NCBI GenBank assembly: GCA_018822805.1
Contig: JAHJJU010000020.1
Coordinates: forward strand, 1 to 50,344
DNA from: a bacterium
Lineage (GTDB): Bacteria; Campylobacterota; Campylobacteria; Campylobacterales; Sulfurovaceae
Length of the DNA stretch: 50,344 nt
Direction: 5' to 3'
Position numbers and translations under genes: made by a program. Under the pieces are notes generated by a model. That model was not told where the DNA came from, made no database searches, and was given only the letters and a program-made list of their open reading frames with translations. Shown piece by piece: positions 7,576 to 17,428 of the stretch. Every line of letters begins with the position of its first letter. Within the stretch, counting starts at the first letter, position 1.

Positions 7576-8242
7576 TACATTTGAACTCTTCATAGCTTTC
7601 ACAGTGTTTTTCGGTACAGACTGGAATACCTTTGTCACTGACTCGACCACAATTGTTACAGCCATCAAACCACTCTAGACATTTGTCAGGTACAGGAGTG
7701 GGAATGGTACTGACTTTTGAGGTGATGGTTTTATTTTCTATGACATTCTTTTTTAAGCCATTATCAAAGGTAATATTGGTAACCGATTTGGCAACTTTGT
7801 AAGCAAGGGCATAGTGTGCCATGTCACTGGTTTTCATGCTGGGTTCATCACGACCTATAATAATGGTGATATTTTCTGCATTACCGGTAGGGGCATCAAC
7901 TGAAAGAACAGTAGAACCTGATGATTCAGTGATACGATAGAGCAGAAGATTATAGTATGAAAAATCAATTTTTTTCAGTAACAAAGTTTCTAAAAAGTTC
8001 TTTTTTTCATTCCAACTTTCTTGTTGGTCAACACTTTCTACAAAGTTGTCTAATTCCGTTTGTGTTTTGATGACTTGCGTTTTAAAATTGCTGTATCCCT
8101 GTTCACGGACAGGAATAGGAATATTGGCAATGGTATCAGAGCTTAATGCTTTAGATATTTTTGGTGTATCAATAATAACACTGTCATGCGTACAAGCAGT
8201 GAAAAGAAGGATCAGAACTGAAGTTAAAATAAGACGTAACAT
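7472..8242 (-). CDS. Putative lipoprotein, cysteine-rich C-terminus
   Basis: The 256-residue product starts MLRLILTSVLILLFTAC, a signal peptide ending in a near-consensus lipobox (F-T-A-C17), so it is probably a lipoprotein. The mid-region (KIDFSYYNLLLYRITESSGST, NITIIIGRDEP) looks like a beta-rich domain. Around residues 187-220 there are seven cysteines (CLEWFDGCNNCGRV..CTEKHC..CTKW) that could bind metal or form disulfides. The final 34 codons are read antisense to the end of folP, and their Gln/Ser-rich composition suggests a recently extended tail. I do not recognise the family. It is divergent from the gene at 8320. Confidence 0.6.
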   Translation of the reverse strand: MLRLILTSVLILLFTACTHDSVIIDTPKISKALSSDTIANIPIPVREQGYSNFKTQVIKTQTELDNFVESVDQQESWNEKKNFLETLLLKKIDFSYYNLLLYRITESSGSTVLSVDAPTGNAENITIIIGRDEPSMKTSDMAHYALAYKVAKSVTNITFDNGLKKNVIENKTITSKVSTIPTPVPDKCLEWFDGCNNCGRVSDKGIPVCTEKHCESYEEFKCTKWKENAEQQKLESDPSHHDSEQSLPRSQQTSDE

Positions 8243-8307
8243 GGTTTTTCCTTTTTTTGTGTTTTTTTATTATATCATATTTTTTCTCATTTTTTTAAAA
8301 TCTATGT

Positions 8308-8313
8308 TATACT
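8308..8313 (+). promoter_or_regulatory. Possible -10 box immediately before the 8320 gene
   Basis: TATACT ends only 6 bases before the ATG at 8320, and no Shine-Dalgarno sequence is present in between or just upstream. If this is the -10 element, the transcript would begin at or next to the start codon (leaderless). Confidence 0.4.
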
Positions 8314-8319
8314 CGTTTT

Positions 8320-8904
8320 ATGAAAAATATAATTTTACTTATCTTATTTGTTGCAGCCATCTTTTTAGTAACGTATTACTATAAACAGAGTTCATTGACC
8401 CTTATTGATCAAGGTGTTCGATTAAAAGTGAAAGAGAAACGGGTTCTTTTAAATTATAAAGTGAAAGAAAAAGACTCTATTGTCTTTTCAAATGTGAATA
8501 TCGAACAGAGTACTTTACTAAAAGAGCCGTATCAAGCGTACTTTGAAGTGGCAAGAGCAGAGCCTCTTTATGAGTTTAGTCAAAAAACAGAAGAGCTTGT
8601 CAGAATACTGTTTGAAGCAAAATCTTCAGAAACCATTTTTTCCATTAACGGTTTACGGGCTATGCAAGTGACTTTAAATGATAATCAAGTGATTAATTTA
8701 TTTGTATCGGATACCGATACAAAAGAGTTGCATTTATTTTATGGTATTTCTAATGAATTGTTTGCTTCAACCATTAAAAAACTTTCAGGAATAGTGAGTG
8801 CAAAATTGGATTTAAAAGATGCAGTTGATTTAAATAAATCAATAACAAAATGGAGTGTCAAACATAACGATATAGATGGAATTATATCGTCCATTGATTA
8901 TTAA
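8320..8904 (+). CDS. Small membrane-anchored protein of unknown function
   Basis: The 194-residue protein begins with a single hydrophobic segment (NIILLILFVAAIFLVTYYY, residues 3-21) with no obvious cleavage site, followed by about 170 soluble residues of mixed alpha/beta pattern, so it is likely anchored in the inner membrane with the rest in the periplasm. No catalytic motif or named domain is apparent to me. It sits between a divergent lipoprotein gene and a convergent NlpC/P60 gene, which makes a cell-envelope role possible but unproven. Start choice rests on the reading frame and the anchor, since no ribosome site is visible. Confidence 0.55.
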   Translation: MKNIILLILFVAAIFLVTYYYKQSSLTLIDQGVRLKVKEKRVLLNYKVKEKDSIVFSNVNIEQSTLLKEPYQAYFEVARAEPLYEFSQKTEELVRILFEAKSSETIFSINGLRAMQVTLNDNQVINLFVSDTDTKELHLFYGISNELFASTIKKLSGIVSAKLDLKDAVDLNKSITKWSVKHNDIDGIISSIDY

Positions 8905-8941
8905 AGTTTAGAGCGTAATGTCTGTTAAAAAAGTAGAAAAA

Positions 8942-9397
8942 TTAAGTGAGACGTCGTCCCCATTTGAAGAACTTTTTATATTCTCGAAGTTTACTAATGA
9001 CAATGCGTTTATGAAATCTACTTGCATGAATAAATTTTCCATTACCTAGATAAATACCAACATGACTGACGCGAGAGCTTTTTTTGTCGTTAAAAAAGAT
9101 CAAATCACCTTTTCTAAGATGTTTCTTACTAACTTTTTTCCCAACTCGGGCTTGTTTTTTAGAGACTCTAGGAATTCTAATTCCATTTTTAGCAAAGACT
9201 TCTTTTGTAAAACCTGAACAGTCATAGGCGTAAGGACCGGTTCCACCCCACTTGTACTTTTTCCCAAGTTTTGCTTTTGCTATCTTTTCAATAAAAAGAG
9301 TAGGGTTCTTTTTATTGTATTTTGTACCTTCACTATGTCCCATGGTCGTCAGAGCAAAGAGTATGAAAAGTATAAAATAACTTTTTTTGAATATCAT
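8942..9397 (-). CDS. NlpC/P60 family cell-wall endopeptidase
   Basis: This 151-residue secreted protein has a signal peptide (FILFILFALTTMGHS) followed by a compact NlpC/P60 domain. The catalytic triad is visible: C60 in YDCSGF, H112 in SHVGIYLG and H124 in FIHASR. KYKWGGTGP before the cysteine and KGDLIFF between are typical. Such enzymes cleave gamma-D-glutamyl-diaminopimelate bonds in peptidoglycan stem peptides. The ATG at 9397 has AGGAA about 8 bases upstream. It is a single-domain enzyme with no SH3 or LysM targeting module, common in small Campylobacterota versions. Confidence 0.9.
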   Translation of the reverse strand: MIFKKSYFILFILFALTTMGHSEGTKYNKKNPTLFIEKIAKAKLGKKYKWGGTGPYAYDCSGFTKEVFAKNGIRIPRVSKKQARVGKKVSKKHLRKGDLIFFNDKKSSRVSHVGIYLGNGKFIHASRFHKRIVISKLREYKKFFKWGRRLT

Positions 9398-9475
9398 TAA
9401 AATTCCTAAGTAAAAATTTTACAATATTATATAGTTAAAAAATTAAATTAAGTTTAAAATTAAAATATTATTTAA

Positions 9476-9489
9476 TACGTTTAAACGTA
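9476..9489. promoter_or_regulatory. 14-bp perfect palindrome upstream of ligA
   Basis: TACGTTTAAACGTA is a perfect palindrome in the AT-rich spacer between the divergent NlpC/P60 and ligA genes. It could be an operator; no cognate regulator is identifiable here. The rest of the spacer shows nothing beyond AT-rich DNA. Confidence 0.35.
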
Positions 9490-9593
9490 ATTAAAAAGGT
9501 GTGTATTTTTATAGCTCTTTGATGATGCCCATTTATCAAGAGAGTATCCTAAGTATGAGATGATAAAATTACATAAATTGATTATAAAGATAA

Positions 9594-11543
<1,950 letters not shown>

Positions 11544-11571
11544 TAATCAAAACAACAAAAGGAAATTCAAA

Positions 11572-11823
11572 ATGATACAAGCAACCATAAATAATAGTTT
11601 AGTTGAAGCCTTTTTATATGAAAAGTTTGATGGTGATAAAAAACAGATAACTGCTTATATCAATGACTTTTTAAATAAATACCTTCCTCATACTGATAAC
11701 AATTTTGATGAAGATAGAAAAAGGTTTCATAAAATTTATGCACGAATGCAAAATAGAACAGAAGAGATGCTTTCTGAAGAAGAATCAAATATAAGAACTG
11801 AAAACTTTTTAAAAAGCTTATGA
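11572..11823 (+). CDS. Antitoxin of a ParE/RelE-type module
   Basis: The 83-residue acidic protein (MIQATINNSLVEAFLYEKFD..) ends in a charged helical tail (NRTEEMLSEEESNIRTENFL) typical of antitoxins that wrap a RelE-fold toxin. The ATG at 11572 is preferred because AAAAGGAAA lies about 9 bases upstream; the longer reading from 11521 would run into ligA. It overlaps the toxin gene by 4 bases (ATGA). I cannot name the antitoxin family from sequence alone; the assignment comes from size, charge and the paired toxin. Confidence 0.75.
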   Translation: MIQATINNSLVEAFLYEKFDGDKKQITAYINDFLNKYLPHTDNNFDEDRKRFHKIYARMQNRTEEMLSEEESNIRTENFLKSL

Positions 11824-12104
11824 AAATAGTTAAAACTAAAAGTTTTCAGGAGTCTCTTGAAAATATTTTGAGTTATATAGCAGAAGATAAAAAGAGTGCT
11901 GCTATACAATTTAACCGTGACCTCAATAAAAAGATAAAAGATCTTAAAGATTTCCCTTTTATGTATCATAAATCTTACTATTTTGATGATGAGTATATTC
12001 GAGATCTAACGCATAAAGGATATAGTATTCCTTATGAAGTGGACTTAGAGAAGAAGATTATTGCTATCATTGGGATAACAAAATATAAAAAGGGATTGAG
12101 GTAA
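11820..12104 (+). CDS. ParE/RelE-family toxin
   Basis: The 94-residue protein has the RelE/ParE plasmid-stabilisation fold: KSFQESLENILSYIAEDKKSAAIQFNRDLNKKI helices, then LKDFPFMYHKSYYFDDEYIRDLTHKGYSIPYEVD and a final strand IIAIIGITKYKKGLR. The position of residues resembles ParE (gyrase poison) more than mRNA-cutting RelE, but the target cannot be decided by eye. It is translationally coupled to its antitoxin and sits just past ligA, at the first edge of the 25-kb accessory region. Confidence 0.85.
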   Translation: MKIVKTKSFQESLENILSYIAEDKKSAAIQFNRDLNKKIKDLKDFPFMYHKSYYFDDEYIRDLTHKGYSIPYEVDLEKKIIAIIGITKYKKGLR

Positions 12105-12125
12105 ATATAAGGGTGAGAAGGAGGT

Positions 12126-12407
12126 CTACTCCTTCTTCCCCCACTCACCGATAGGCCAAGGTTTCTCTTCACTGTTGAAAGTAAGATAATCGATAATCTC
12201 TTTGGCAAACAGCGATAAATTACTTGTAAATTCCAATACTCTTTCCTGAGATTTTCCAAAAATCCATGTGTAGATGAATTGAAAAAGTGTTGAAAGAAAG
12301 ACGATTGCTGAGATAAAATGTCCGATGATTAAAAATAAAATCATGTAAAAGAATCTTGAACGTAAAGGTTGCTTAGAGTTTTGAACTTCTTGTTTTTCTG
12401 TTTCCAT
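12126..12407 (-). CDS. DUF4389 membrane protein
   Basis: The 93-residue protein has one long hydrophobic stretch or two closely spaced segments (FFYMILFLIIGHFISAIVFL then FQFIYTWIFG) and the signature tail ERVLEFTSNLSLFAKEIIDYLTF..EEKPWPIGEW, which matches DUF4389 (FQFI, then NxxLxxF, then YLTFxSEEKPFP). The function of this family is unknown; members are small inner-membrane proteins in proteobacteria. It is a single gene on the minus strand, convergent with the toxin-antitoxin pair. Confidence 0.85.
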   Translation of the reverse strand: METEKQEVQNSKQPLRSRFFYMILFLIIGHFISAIVFLSTLFQFIYTWIFGKSQERVLEFTSNLSLFAKEIIDYLTFNSEEKPWPIGEWGKKE

Positions 12408-12573
12408 TTTTTATGCCTTTTTGAAATTTTATAACTCCATTATAACGAAAGAGGGGTAACTAAACAGTAACAAAAAATTTCTGTATTAATTTTTAAAGAA
12501 TATTTTTAGTAAAGCAGTTAATATAAATTAAAACCGTGTATAATTTTTTATAAAATAGTAAAGGCGACTGAAC

Positions 12574-13107
12574 TTGCAACTCATAAAATTTCTCTTTGGC
12601 ATCATTTTAGTTCAACTGGTAACTGTAGTGTTGGTTATACTTTTGCCAAACGAGTTGGATACGACAGGGCTTTTACGTTTGGCGATTCCTCTTTTTTTTA
12701 TGGCACTGATGGTTGCGTTTTGGTTTGCTTCGCTTTCGGCTCATCATCGTAAAGATGAGGTTGAAAAGGTTAAAAGTTCTTTTGCCCAAGAGCGTGAAAA
12801 GCTCAAAGTCAATGCAGAACGAGCCAAGACTCGTGTGGTGAAACAGGCTCAAAAAGATATTGCCAAAGAGGCACGAACCACCCATGCCAAAGCCAATTTT
12901 AAAGTGGGTGCTGCCTTTGCAGGAGTTTTAGGTGTAGGGGCATTGTTTGTGTTTGCACAGATGATGACAGTAGGACTTTTGACCATAGCAGCTGCCGGTG
13001 GTGCGATGGGTGGATATTATTGGCGTGGAAAAAGAATAGAAAATCAATTTTTAGACAATAAAAATTCAAATATAAAAGTCCTTGAATCCAAGCCTTCTCG
13101 TTTCTAA
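12574..13107 (+). CDS. Membrane protein with central coiled coil, unknown function
   Basis: The 177-residue protein uses a TTG start at 12574, supported by AAGGCGA 6 bases upstream. Two N-terminal membrane segments (about 5-25 and 33-52) are followed by a highly charged helix likely to form a coiled coil (KDEVEKVKSSFAQEREKLKV to KEARTTHAKANF, about 60-107) and a glycine/alanine-rich hydrophobic pair (about 110-145, ending GGAMGGYYWRGKR). This topology places the coiled coil in the cytoplasm between two membrane hairpins. I do not recognise the family. Its stop codon is the first triplet of the dispersed repeat copy at 13105. Confidence 0.65.
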   Translation: MQLIKFLFGIILVQLVTVVLVILLPNELDTTGLLRLAIPLFFMALMVAFWFASLSAHHRKDEVEKVKSSFAQEREKLKVNAERAKTRVVKQAQKDIAKEARTTHAKANFKVGAAFAGVLGVGALFVFAQMMTVGLLTIAAAGGAMGGYYWRGKRIENQFLDNKNSNIKVLESKPSRF

Positions 13108-13203
13108 GTACCTAACCATAATAAATGACATATTTTAATGAAATGAGTTTGCTTTAGATTTGTGACCAACTAGACGAAGGACTAGCCTTAGCTAATTCGA
13201 GGA
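13105..13203 (+). repeat. Solo 99-bp copy of the MITE-like repeat
   Basis: This matches the reverse complement of 32966-33064 at 96 of 99 positions. Its first 34 bases also equal 32791-32824. It contains the inverted terminal sequence TAAGTACCTAACCATAAT and the internal palindromic motif ACTAGCCTTAGCTAATT. The copy lacks the second terminal repeat, so it looks like a half element. The remainder of the spacer to 13297 carries no gene. Confidence 0.9.
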
Positions 13204-13297
13204 TGTACTTATCTTCCTTTTCAAAACAAATAGACCTTTATTCTTCATAATTACTATTTATTTCTGTTACAATTAGAAAAAATAAAAAGGATTCTCT

Positions 13298-13678
13298 ATG
13301 GAAACAAACAGAGCCATACGAGTTTTAAGCTTTGGTTTGGGTGTGTTGATGCTCTTTCATGGTATTGATAAGCTCTCTAACGGTGTTGATCATATTGTAA
13401 AAATGCTGACGGGTGCAGGTATACCCTATGGTCAATATATCGCTTATGGAGTTTATATCGGTGAAGTTATTGCTCCACTACTGTTAATCTTTGGACAATA
13501 CATACGACTATCGGGAGCTATTATTGCGTTTAATATGTTGGTTGCAATTTTATTGGTACATAAAAATGATATCTTTACTTTAGGAGAGCATGGTGCATGG
13601 AGTATTGAAGTGCCTCTGTTATATTTGATTGCAGGGTTAACTTTAGCGTTATGGAAAGTGCCGAAAAAGAGTGTGTAA
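13298..13678 (+). CDS. DoxX-family membrane protein
   Basis: This 126-residue protein with four predicted membrane helices belongs to the DoxX family (RVLSFGLGVLMLFHGIDKL, GIPYGQYIAYGVYIGEVIAPLLLIFG, AFNMLVAILLVH, WSIEVPLLYLIAGLTLAL). DoxX-like proteins are quinone/redox-associated or of unknown role. The stop codon is directly followed by the start of the LolA-like gene with no spacer, so the two are almost certainly co-transcribed. It may therefore be the first gene of the biosynthesis-export operon or simply share its promoter. The upstream repeat copy at 13105-13203 lies within its leader region. Confidence 0.88.
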   Translation: METNRAIRVLSFGLGVLMLFHGIDKLSNGVDHIVKMLTGAGIPYGQYIAYGVYIGEVIAPLLLIFGQYIRLSGAIIAFNMLVAILLVHKNDIFTLGEHGAWSIEVPLLYLIAGLTLALWKVPKKSV

Positions 13679-14407
13679 ATGCGAAAATTAATCATTTTAC
13701 TTTTTCTATTTTCCACACTATTGCTCTCTAATGAAGCCGACGAAATTATCAAAAAACTTGATGAAAATATGCGTGGACAAAGCATTCACCTCAAGATGAA
13801 CATGGAGATAAAATCATTAGGACACACACGCACCATTAAGATAGAAAATTGGGCAAAAGGCACCAAAAAGAGTTTTGTTAAAATTACCTATCCACCCAAA
13901 GACCAAGGTATTACCTTTTTGAGTCTCGATAACCAAATGTGGCAATATGTGCCTAAAATTGAACGGGTTATTAAAATTCCACCCTCTATGATGCTTCAAA
14001 ACTGGATGGGCAGTGACATTACCAATGATGATATGGTCAAACAGAACTCCATTGTCGAAGACTATACGGCTCGAATTTTAGAGAAAAAAGAGAACATGGT
14101 AACGATAGAGTTGATACCCAAAGAGGAATCAGCCGTGGTGTGGGGGAAGATTGTGAGCCATATTGATACCAATACGTATACTTCTTCCAAAGATAGTTTT
14201 TATGATGAAGAGGGGAAAGAGGTTCGTACCTTTACTTACGACAACATCAAAAAATATGGCAAATACTATATCCCAACCTATTGGGAGCTACGACCAAGTG
14301 ACAAAAAAGAGAACCACACCAAAATAGAACTCGAAGAGATAGAGTATGACATTGATATATCTGATCAATACTTTACAAAAAGTGCATTAAAACGGTTTTC
14401 ACGATAA
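13679..14407 (+). CDS. Outer-membrane lipoprotein-sorting (LolA-like) protein
   Basis: The 242-residue protein has a signal peptide (KLIILLFLFSTLLLSNEA) and the COG2834/LolA-like beta-clam pattern: ADEIIKKLDENMRGQSIHLKMNMEI, KGTKKSFVKITYPPKDQGITFLS, QMWQYVPKIERVIKIPPSMMLQNWMGSDITNDDM. In known systems these periplasmic proteins bind lipid or a lipoprotein released by a cognate ABC transporter. Proteins of this subgroup accompany FtsX/MacB-type permeases, and the permease gene overlaps its stop by one base. This suggests a hydrophobic cargo handed from the inner-membrane transporter to the outer membrane; that role is inferred from family and context. Confidence 0.88.
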   Translation: MRKLIILLFLFSTLLLSNEADEIIKKLDENMRGQSIHLKMNMEIKSLGHTRTIKIENWAKGTKKSFVKITYPPKDQGITFLSLDNQMWQYVPKIERVIKIPPSMMLQNWMGSDITNDDMVKQNSIVEDYTARILEKKENMVTIELIPKEESAVVWGKIVSHIDTNTYTSSKDSFYDEEGKEVRTFTYDNIKKYGKYYIPTYWELRPSDKKENHTKIELEEIEYDIDISDQYFTKSALKRFSR

Positions 14408-15624
14408 TGTTCCATCTGGCTCTCAAAAACATTCTCTTCTATAAAGGTCGCTCGATAGCGACACTGGTACTGACCTTTCTCTCAGCTCTCTTTTTTATCG
14501 TCTATGTCTCGATGATGGATGGTTCACATAACGCAATGTTGCAAAACTCTCTCAAAATCTACACTGGAGCCATAGAAATTTATAAAAAGGGCTACAGAGA
14601 CATTGGGGGCAATGAGTACCTACTAAATGATGTAGAGAGCATTACCCAAAAACTGGATAAAATAGAGGGTATAGAAGCCTACAGCCCACGCTATGAGACC
14701 TATGGACTCCTCTCTAGCAAAGAGCAATCAACAGCATCAATGGTGGTCGGTATAGACCCCAAAAAAGAGCAACAGCTTAATGAACTTAGTTCTGCTTTGG
14801 TAGAGGGAAAATATTTAGATGGAACTAACAACAACTGTCTCTACAGTGGTGTGGATTTGGTTAGCAAACTCAAAGTCAAATTGGGTAATGAAATAGCCTT
14901 TATAGGATCTGCCAGTGACAACTCCTTTGCTGCTGATATCTTCAAACTTTGTGGTATTTTCAAAACAGGACTCTTTGAGTTTGATGCCAGTTCCTCCTTT
15001 GTAGATAAAAACTATCTTGATACCCTGATGTATACCCAAAACAAAGCCTCGTACATTACCCTAAAGTTAGATGATATAAATGATGCAGATAAAGTAAATA
15101 AAGATATAAACAGCATTTTAGATAATGAAGTAGAGAGCCTAACATGGAAAACCCTTATGAGTTCGATGGTGGAACTATTAGAGGTCGATAGCATCTTTGG
15201 TTATGTTTCACTTTCACTTTTTTTTGTGGTGATATTTTTCGTCATTATGATTTACGGATTTATCAATGTCAGCTCACGCACCAAAGAGTTTGGTGTGCTT
15301 CGCTCCATTGGTCTCTCACGAGGCAATATACGAAAACTGCTCTTTTATGAGATATTTATACTCTCCTCTATCGCCATTCTTTTGGCGACACCTATCGGAG
15401 CCTATATCACCTACTACTATAGCCTAAATCCCATCATCATCGAGGGAATCGCCGAGACCTATAAACAGTATGGGATAGTATCGGATGAGATGCCATTTAG
15501 TTTTGATATGTTTACGATTTCTTGGAATGTTTTGGTGATTTACGGGTTGAATTTTTTGAGTATTCTCTATCCGATGGTCTATATCAATTCGTTTAATCCT
15601 ATTGAGGCGATGGGGCATGTTTGA
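14407..15624 (+). CDS. FtsX/MacB-type ABC transporter permease (first)
   Basis: The 405-residue permease has the FtsX/MacB layout: one N-terminal membrane helix (about 17-37, ATLVLTFLSALFFIVYVSM), a periplasmic MacB-PCD-like domain (about 40-255), and three C-terminal helices within the FtsX domain (YVSLSLFFVVIFFVIMIYGF; FGVLRSIGLSRGNIRKLLFYEIF is the conserved cytoplasmic coupling segment; a final pair ends with SFNPIEAMGHV). It lacks its own ATPase; a second permease (30805) and an ATPase (33087) on the same strand are probably its partners. A DUF4143 ATPase and defence genes follow immediately, apparently inserted downstream of this stop. Confidence 0.92.
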   Translation: MFHLALKNILFYKGRSIATLVLTFLSALFFIVYVSMMDGSHNAMLQNSLKIYTGAIEIYKKGYRDIGGNEYLLNDVESITQKLDKIEGIEAYSPRYETYGLLSSKEQSTASMVVGIDPKKEQQLNELSSALVEGKYLDGTNNNCLYSGVDLVSKLKVKLGNEIAFIGSASDNSFAADIFKLCGIFKTGLFEFDASSSFVDKNYLDTLMYTQNKASYITLKLDDINDADKVNKDINSILDNEVESLTWKTLMSSMVELLEVDSIFGYVSLSLFFVVIFFVIMIYGFINVSSRTKEFGVLRSIGLSRGNIRKLLFYEIFILSSIAILLATPIGAYITYYYSLNPIIIEGIAETYKQYGIVSDEMPFSFDMFTISWNVLVIYGLNFLSILYPMVYINSFNPIEAMGHV

Positions 15625-15633
15625 AAAAATTAT

Positions 15634-15672
15634 CCTTATAAGGGTATAAATTTTAACCTTATAAGGGTATAA
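15634..15672 (+). promoter_or_regulatory. Two direct palindromic repeats before the DUF4143 ATPase
   Basis: CCTTATAAGGGTATAA occurs exactly at 15634-15649 and 15657-15672, a 23-base period. Each contains the palindrome CCTTATAAGG and ends in TATAA. A ribosome site (AAAAAAGG, 15679-15686) and the ATG at 15692 follow, so the pair is placed as a promoter with tandem operators. Confidence 0.65.
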
Positions 15673-15691
15673 TATATGAAAAAAGGTTTCC

Positions 15692-16894
15692 ATGGTAGAA
15701 AGAAGCATTAGACCGATACTTGAAACAGCGTTAGAAATTTCACCGATTGTTTTACTTAGTGGAGCAAGACAAGTTGGAAAATCGACACTCTCTGCTAAAC
15801 TGTTTACAAATTATGCCATTTTAGATGATGTTGATTTACGTTTAACAGCCATTGATAATCCAAAAGGTTTTTTGAAACGTTTGAAAAAACCAGTTTGTAT
15901 TGATGAGATTCAAAAAGCTCCTAACCTGCTTGAAGCGATTAAGTTAGATGTTGATAAAGAAAGAATAAATGGAAGTTATCTGTTGACAGGTTCAGCCAAC
16001 CTTTTAGATATGAAAAAAACAAAAGATACTTTGGCTGGTCGTATTATAGAACTTTCACTTTTTCCCTTAAGTGCTAAAGAAAAAAATGGAAAGCCTCATG
16101 AAAATGTCGTTGATAGGTTATTTGAAAAAGATTTTTCTTTGTCAAAAGTTGATACAGACTTTATTGAAGAGAATATCATTTCTGGTGGTTACCCTGAACT
16201 CTTAAAGCTTGATACTGAATTAAAAAGAAGATTATGGTTTAGCTCTTATATTTCAACCTACATAGAACGAGATGCCAGAGAATTAGGAGAGATTAGAGAG
16301 ATAAATAACTTCTTTAAATTTTTCAATGTTATAGCCCCTAGAACAGCAACCTTATTAAATAAGTCGAAAATTGCTAAAACAGTAGCATTAAAAGATTCAG
16401 TAGTTGATAATTTTTTAACGATATTAACACAGCTTTATCAAGTAGAGTTACTCAGACCTTATTCTGAAAATATAGGAAAACAATTTGTAAAGTCTCCTAA
16501 GCTACATATGCTAGACACAGGAATAGTTTGTCATTTACTAAGAGTTAAAAATAGTAAAACCTTAGAAGATTCTACCTACAAAGGTCAAATTTATGAAACA
16601 TTTATCTTTTCTGAACTTAAAAAACATATCTCTTTCGCTGTTGATAATACAGAAATATATCATTATCATACCAGTGATAAAAAAGAGATAGATTTTATTT
16701 TAAGTAGAGGAGATAATTTGTTAGCCATAGAAGTAAAAGCATCTCATTCTGCTGATAAGGGAGATTTTAAACATATTTTTGATTTTCAGACGGCGAGTAA
16801 AAAGAATGTGATTGGTATTGTATTTTACATGGGTGAGCATATTATTGAGATAGATGAACAGAATTTTGCTGTTCCTTTTGGGATATTTTTTTAG
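15692..16894 (+). CDS. AAA ATPase with DUF4143 domain
   Basis: This 400-residue protein is of the COG1373 group. The AAA_14 domain has Walker A GARQVGKS (24-31), Walker B VCIDEIQ (68-74) and sensor LLTGSAN (97-103). The C-terminal DUF4143 part ends with a restriction-endonuclease-like segment: E332-IDFIL, then EVKAS at 347-351. The biological role is unresolved; the family is frequent in accessory regions and next to toxin-antitoxin and defence genes. It has its own tandem-repeat promoter region and starts 67 bases after the first permease. Its 3' end is duplicated as a decayed copy at 17429-17561. An unrelated-in-detail paralogue lies at 21904. Confidence 0.92.
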   Translation: MVERSIRPILETALEISPIVLLSGARQVGKSTLSAKLFTNYAILDDVDLRLTAIDNPKGFLKRLKKPVCIDEIQKAPNLLEAIKLDVDKERINGSYLLTGSANLLDMKKTKDTLAGRIIELSLFPLSAKEKNGKPHENVVDRLFEKDFSLSKVDTDFIEENIISGGYPELLKLDTELKRRLWFSSYISTYIERDARELGEIREINNFFKFFNVIAPRTATLLNKSKIAKTVALKDSVVDNFLTILTQLYQVELLRPYSENIGKQFVKSPKLHMLDTGIVCHLLRVKNSKTLEDSTYKGQIYETFIFSELKKHISFAVDNTEIYHYHTSDKKEIDFILSRGDNLLAIEVKASHSADKGDFKHIFDFQTASKKNVIGIVFYMGEHIIEIDEQNFAVPFGIFF

Positions 16895-16950
16895 ATAAAA
16901 GAGAACTATAAGCGTGATTTATATTTAAGTAAAAAATCATTTAAAAAAAC

Positions 16951-16994
16951 TATAATATAGGTATTAAAACCTCAATAGTAGGTTATAAAACCTA
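16951..16994 (+). promoter_or_regulatory. Promoter with two 21-bp-spaced palindromes
   Basis: TATAAT at 16951-16956 is followed by TAGGTATTAAAACCT (16958-16972) and TAGGTTATAAAACCTA (16979-16994). Both have AGGT...ACCT dyads and are spaced 21 bases, two helical turns, so a dimeric regulator could bind both on one face. They precede the winged-helix gene at 17011, which suggests autoregulation. Confidence 0.65.
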
Positions 16995-17010
16995 TAAAAA
17001 AGGAACTATT

Positions 17011-17340
17011 TTGTTAGAAGAATTATTTGGTTCTAAAAACCGTGAACGCGTTTTACAATTTATCCTTGCAAACAATGAAGGTTATGCCAAAGAGATAGCA
17101 GATTTTTACGATAGTAGTGTAGACCCCATACAGAAGCAGTTGGAAAGGCTAGAGTTAGGTTCTATTTTAGTCAGTCAAAAAGTAGGTCGTACACGGCTTT
17201 TTATGTTTAACCCTCGTTATGCTTTTAGAAAAGAGTTAGAAGCACTTTTGTTAAAAGCTAGAGAGTATTATGCTCCTGATGAGATTGAGAGATTGACCAA
17301 ACAGAGAAAAAGACCTAGACGAATAGGGAAACCGTTGTGA
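17011..17340 (+). CDS. Winged-helix transcriptional regulator
   Basis: The 109-residue protein has an ArsR/MarR-like winged-helix fold: a helix ending GSKNRERVLQFILAN, a helix-turn-helix (GYAKEIADFYDSSVDPIQKQ), then a beta wing (LVSQKVGRTRLFMFNPRYAF) and a basic C-terminal tail (KQRKRPRRIGKPL). Regulators of this size are often partnered with a nucleotidyltransferase; none is present here, so it may be an orphan or may regulate the flanking defence genes. The TTG at 17011 is chosen because AAAAAGGAA ends about 7 bases upstream; no in-frame ATG lies nearby. The tandem palindromes upstream are the obvious binding sites. Confidence 0.8.
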   Translation: MLEELFGSKNRERVLQFILANNEGYAKEIADFYDSSVDPIQKQLERLELGSILVSQKVGRTRLFMFNPRYAFRKELEALLLKAREYYAPDEIERLTKQRKRPRRIGKPL

Positions 17341-17377
17341 AAAGCTTGAGATTTTTAGAGATAGAGTAGAAAGTTTA

Positions 17378-17411
17378 AAGGGGAAGTAGTGGAACTGGTT
17401 TATTTGTGGGT
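17378..17411 (+). repeat. Degenerate dispersed repeat, copy 2
   Basis: Resembles 5241-5274 (GGGGAA..., TGGAACT, TATTTGTGGGT). It lies directly before the decayed DUF4143 fragment in gene-free DNA. Confidence 0.4.
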
Positions 17412-17428
17412 TGAGAAGCTAAGAGGGG

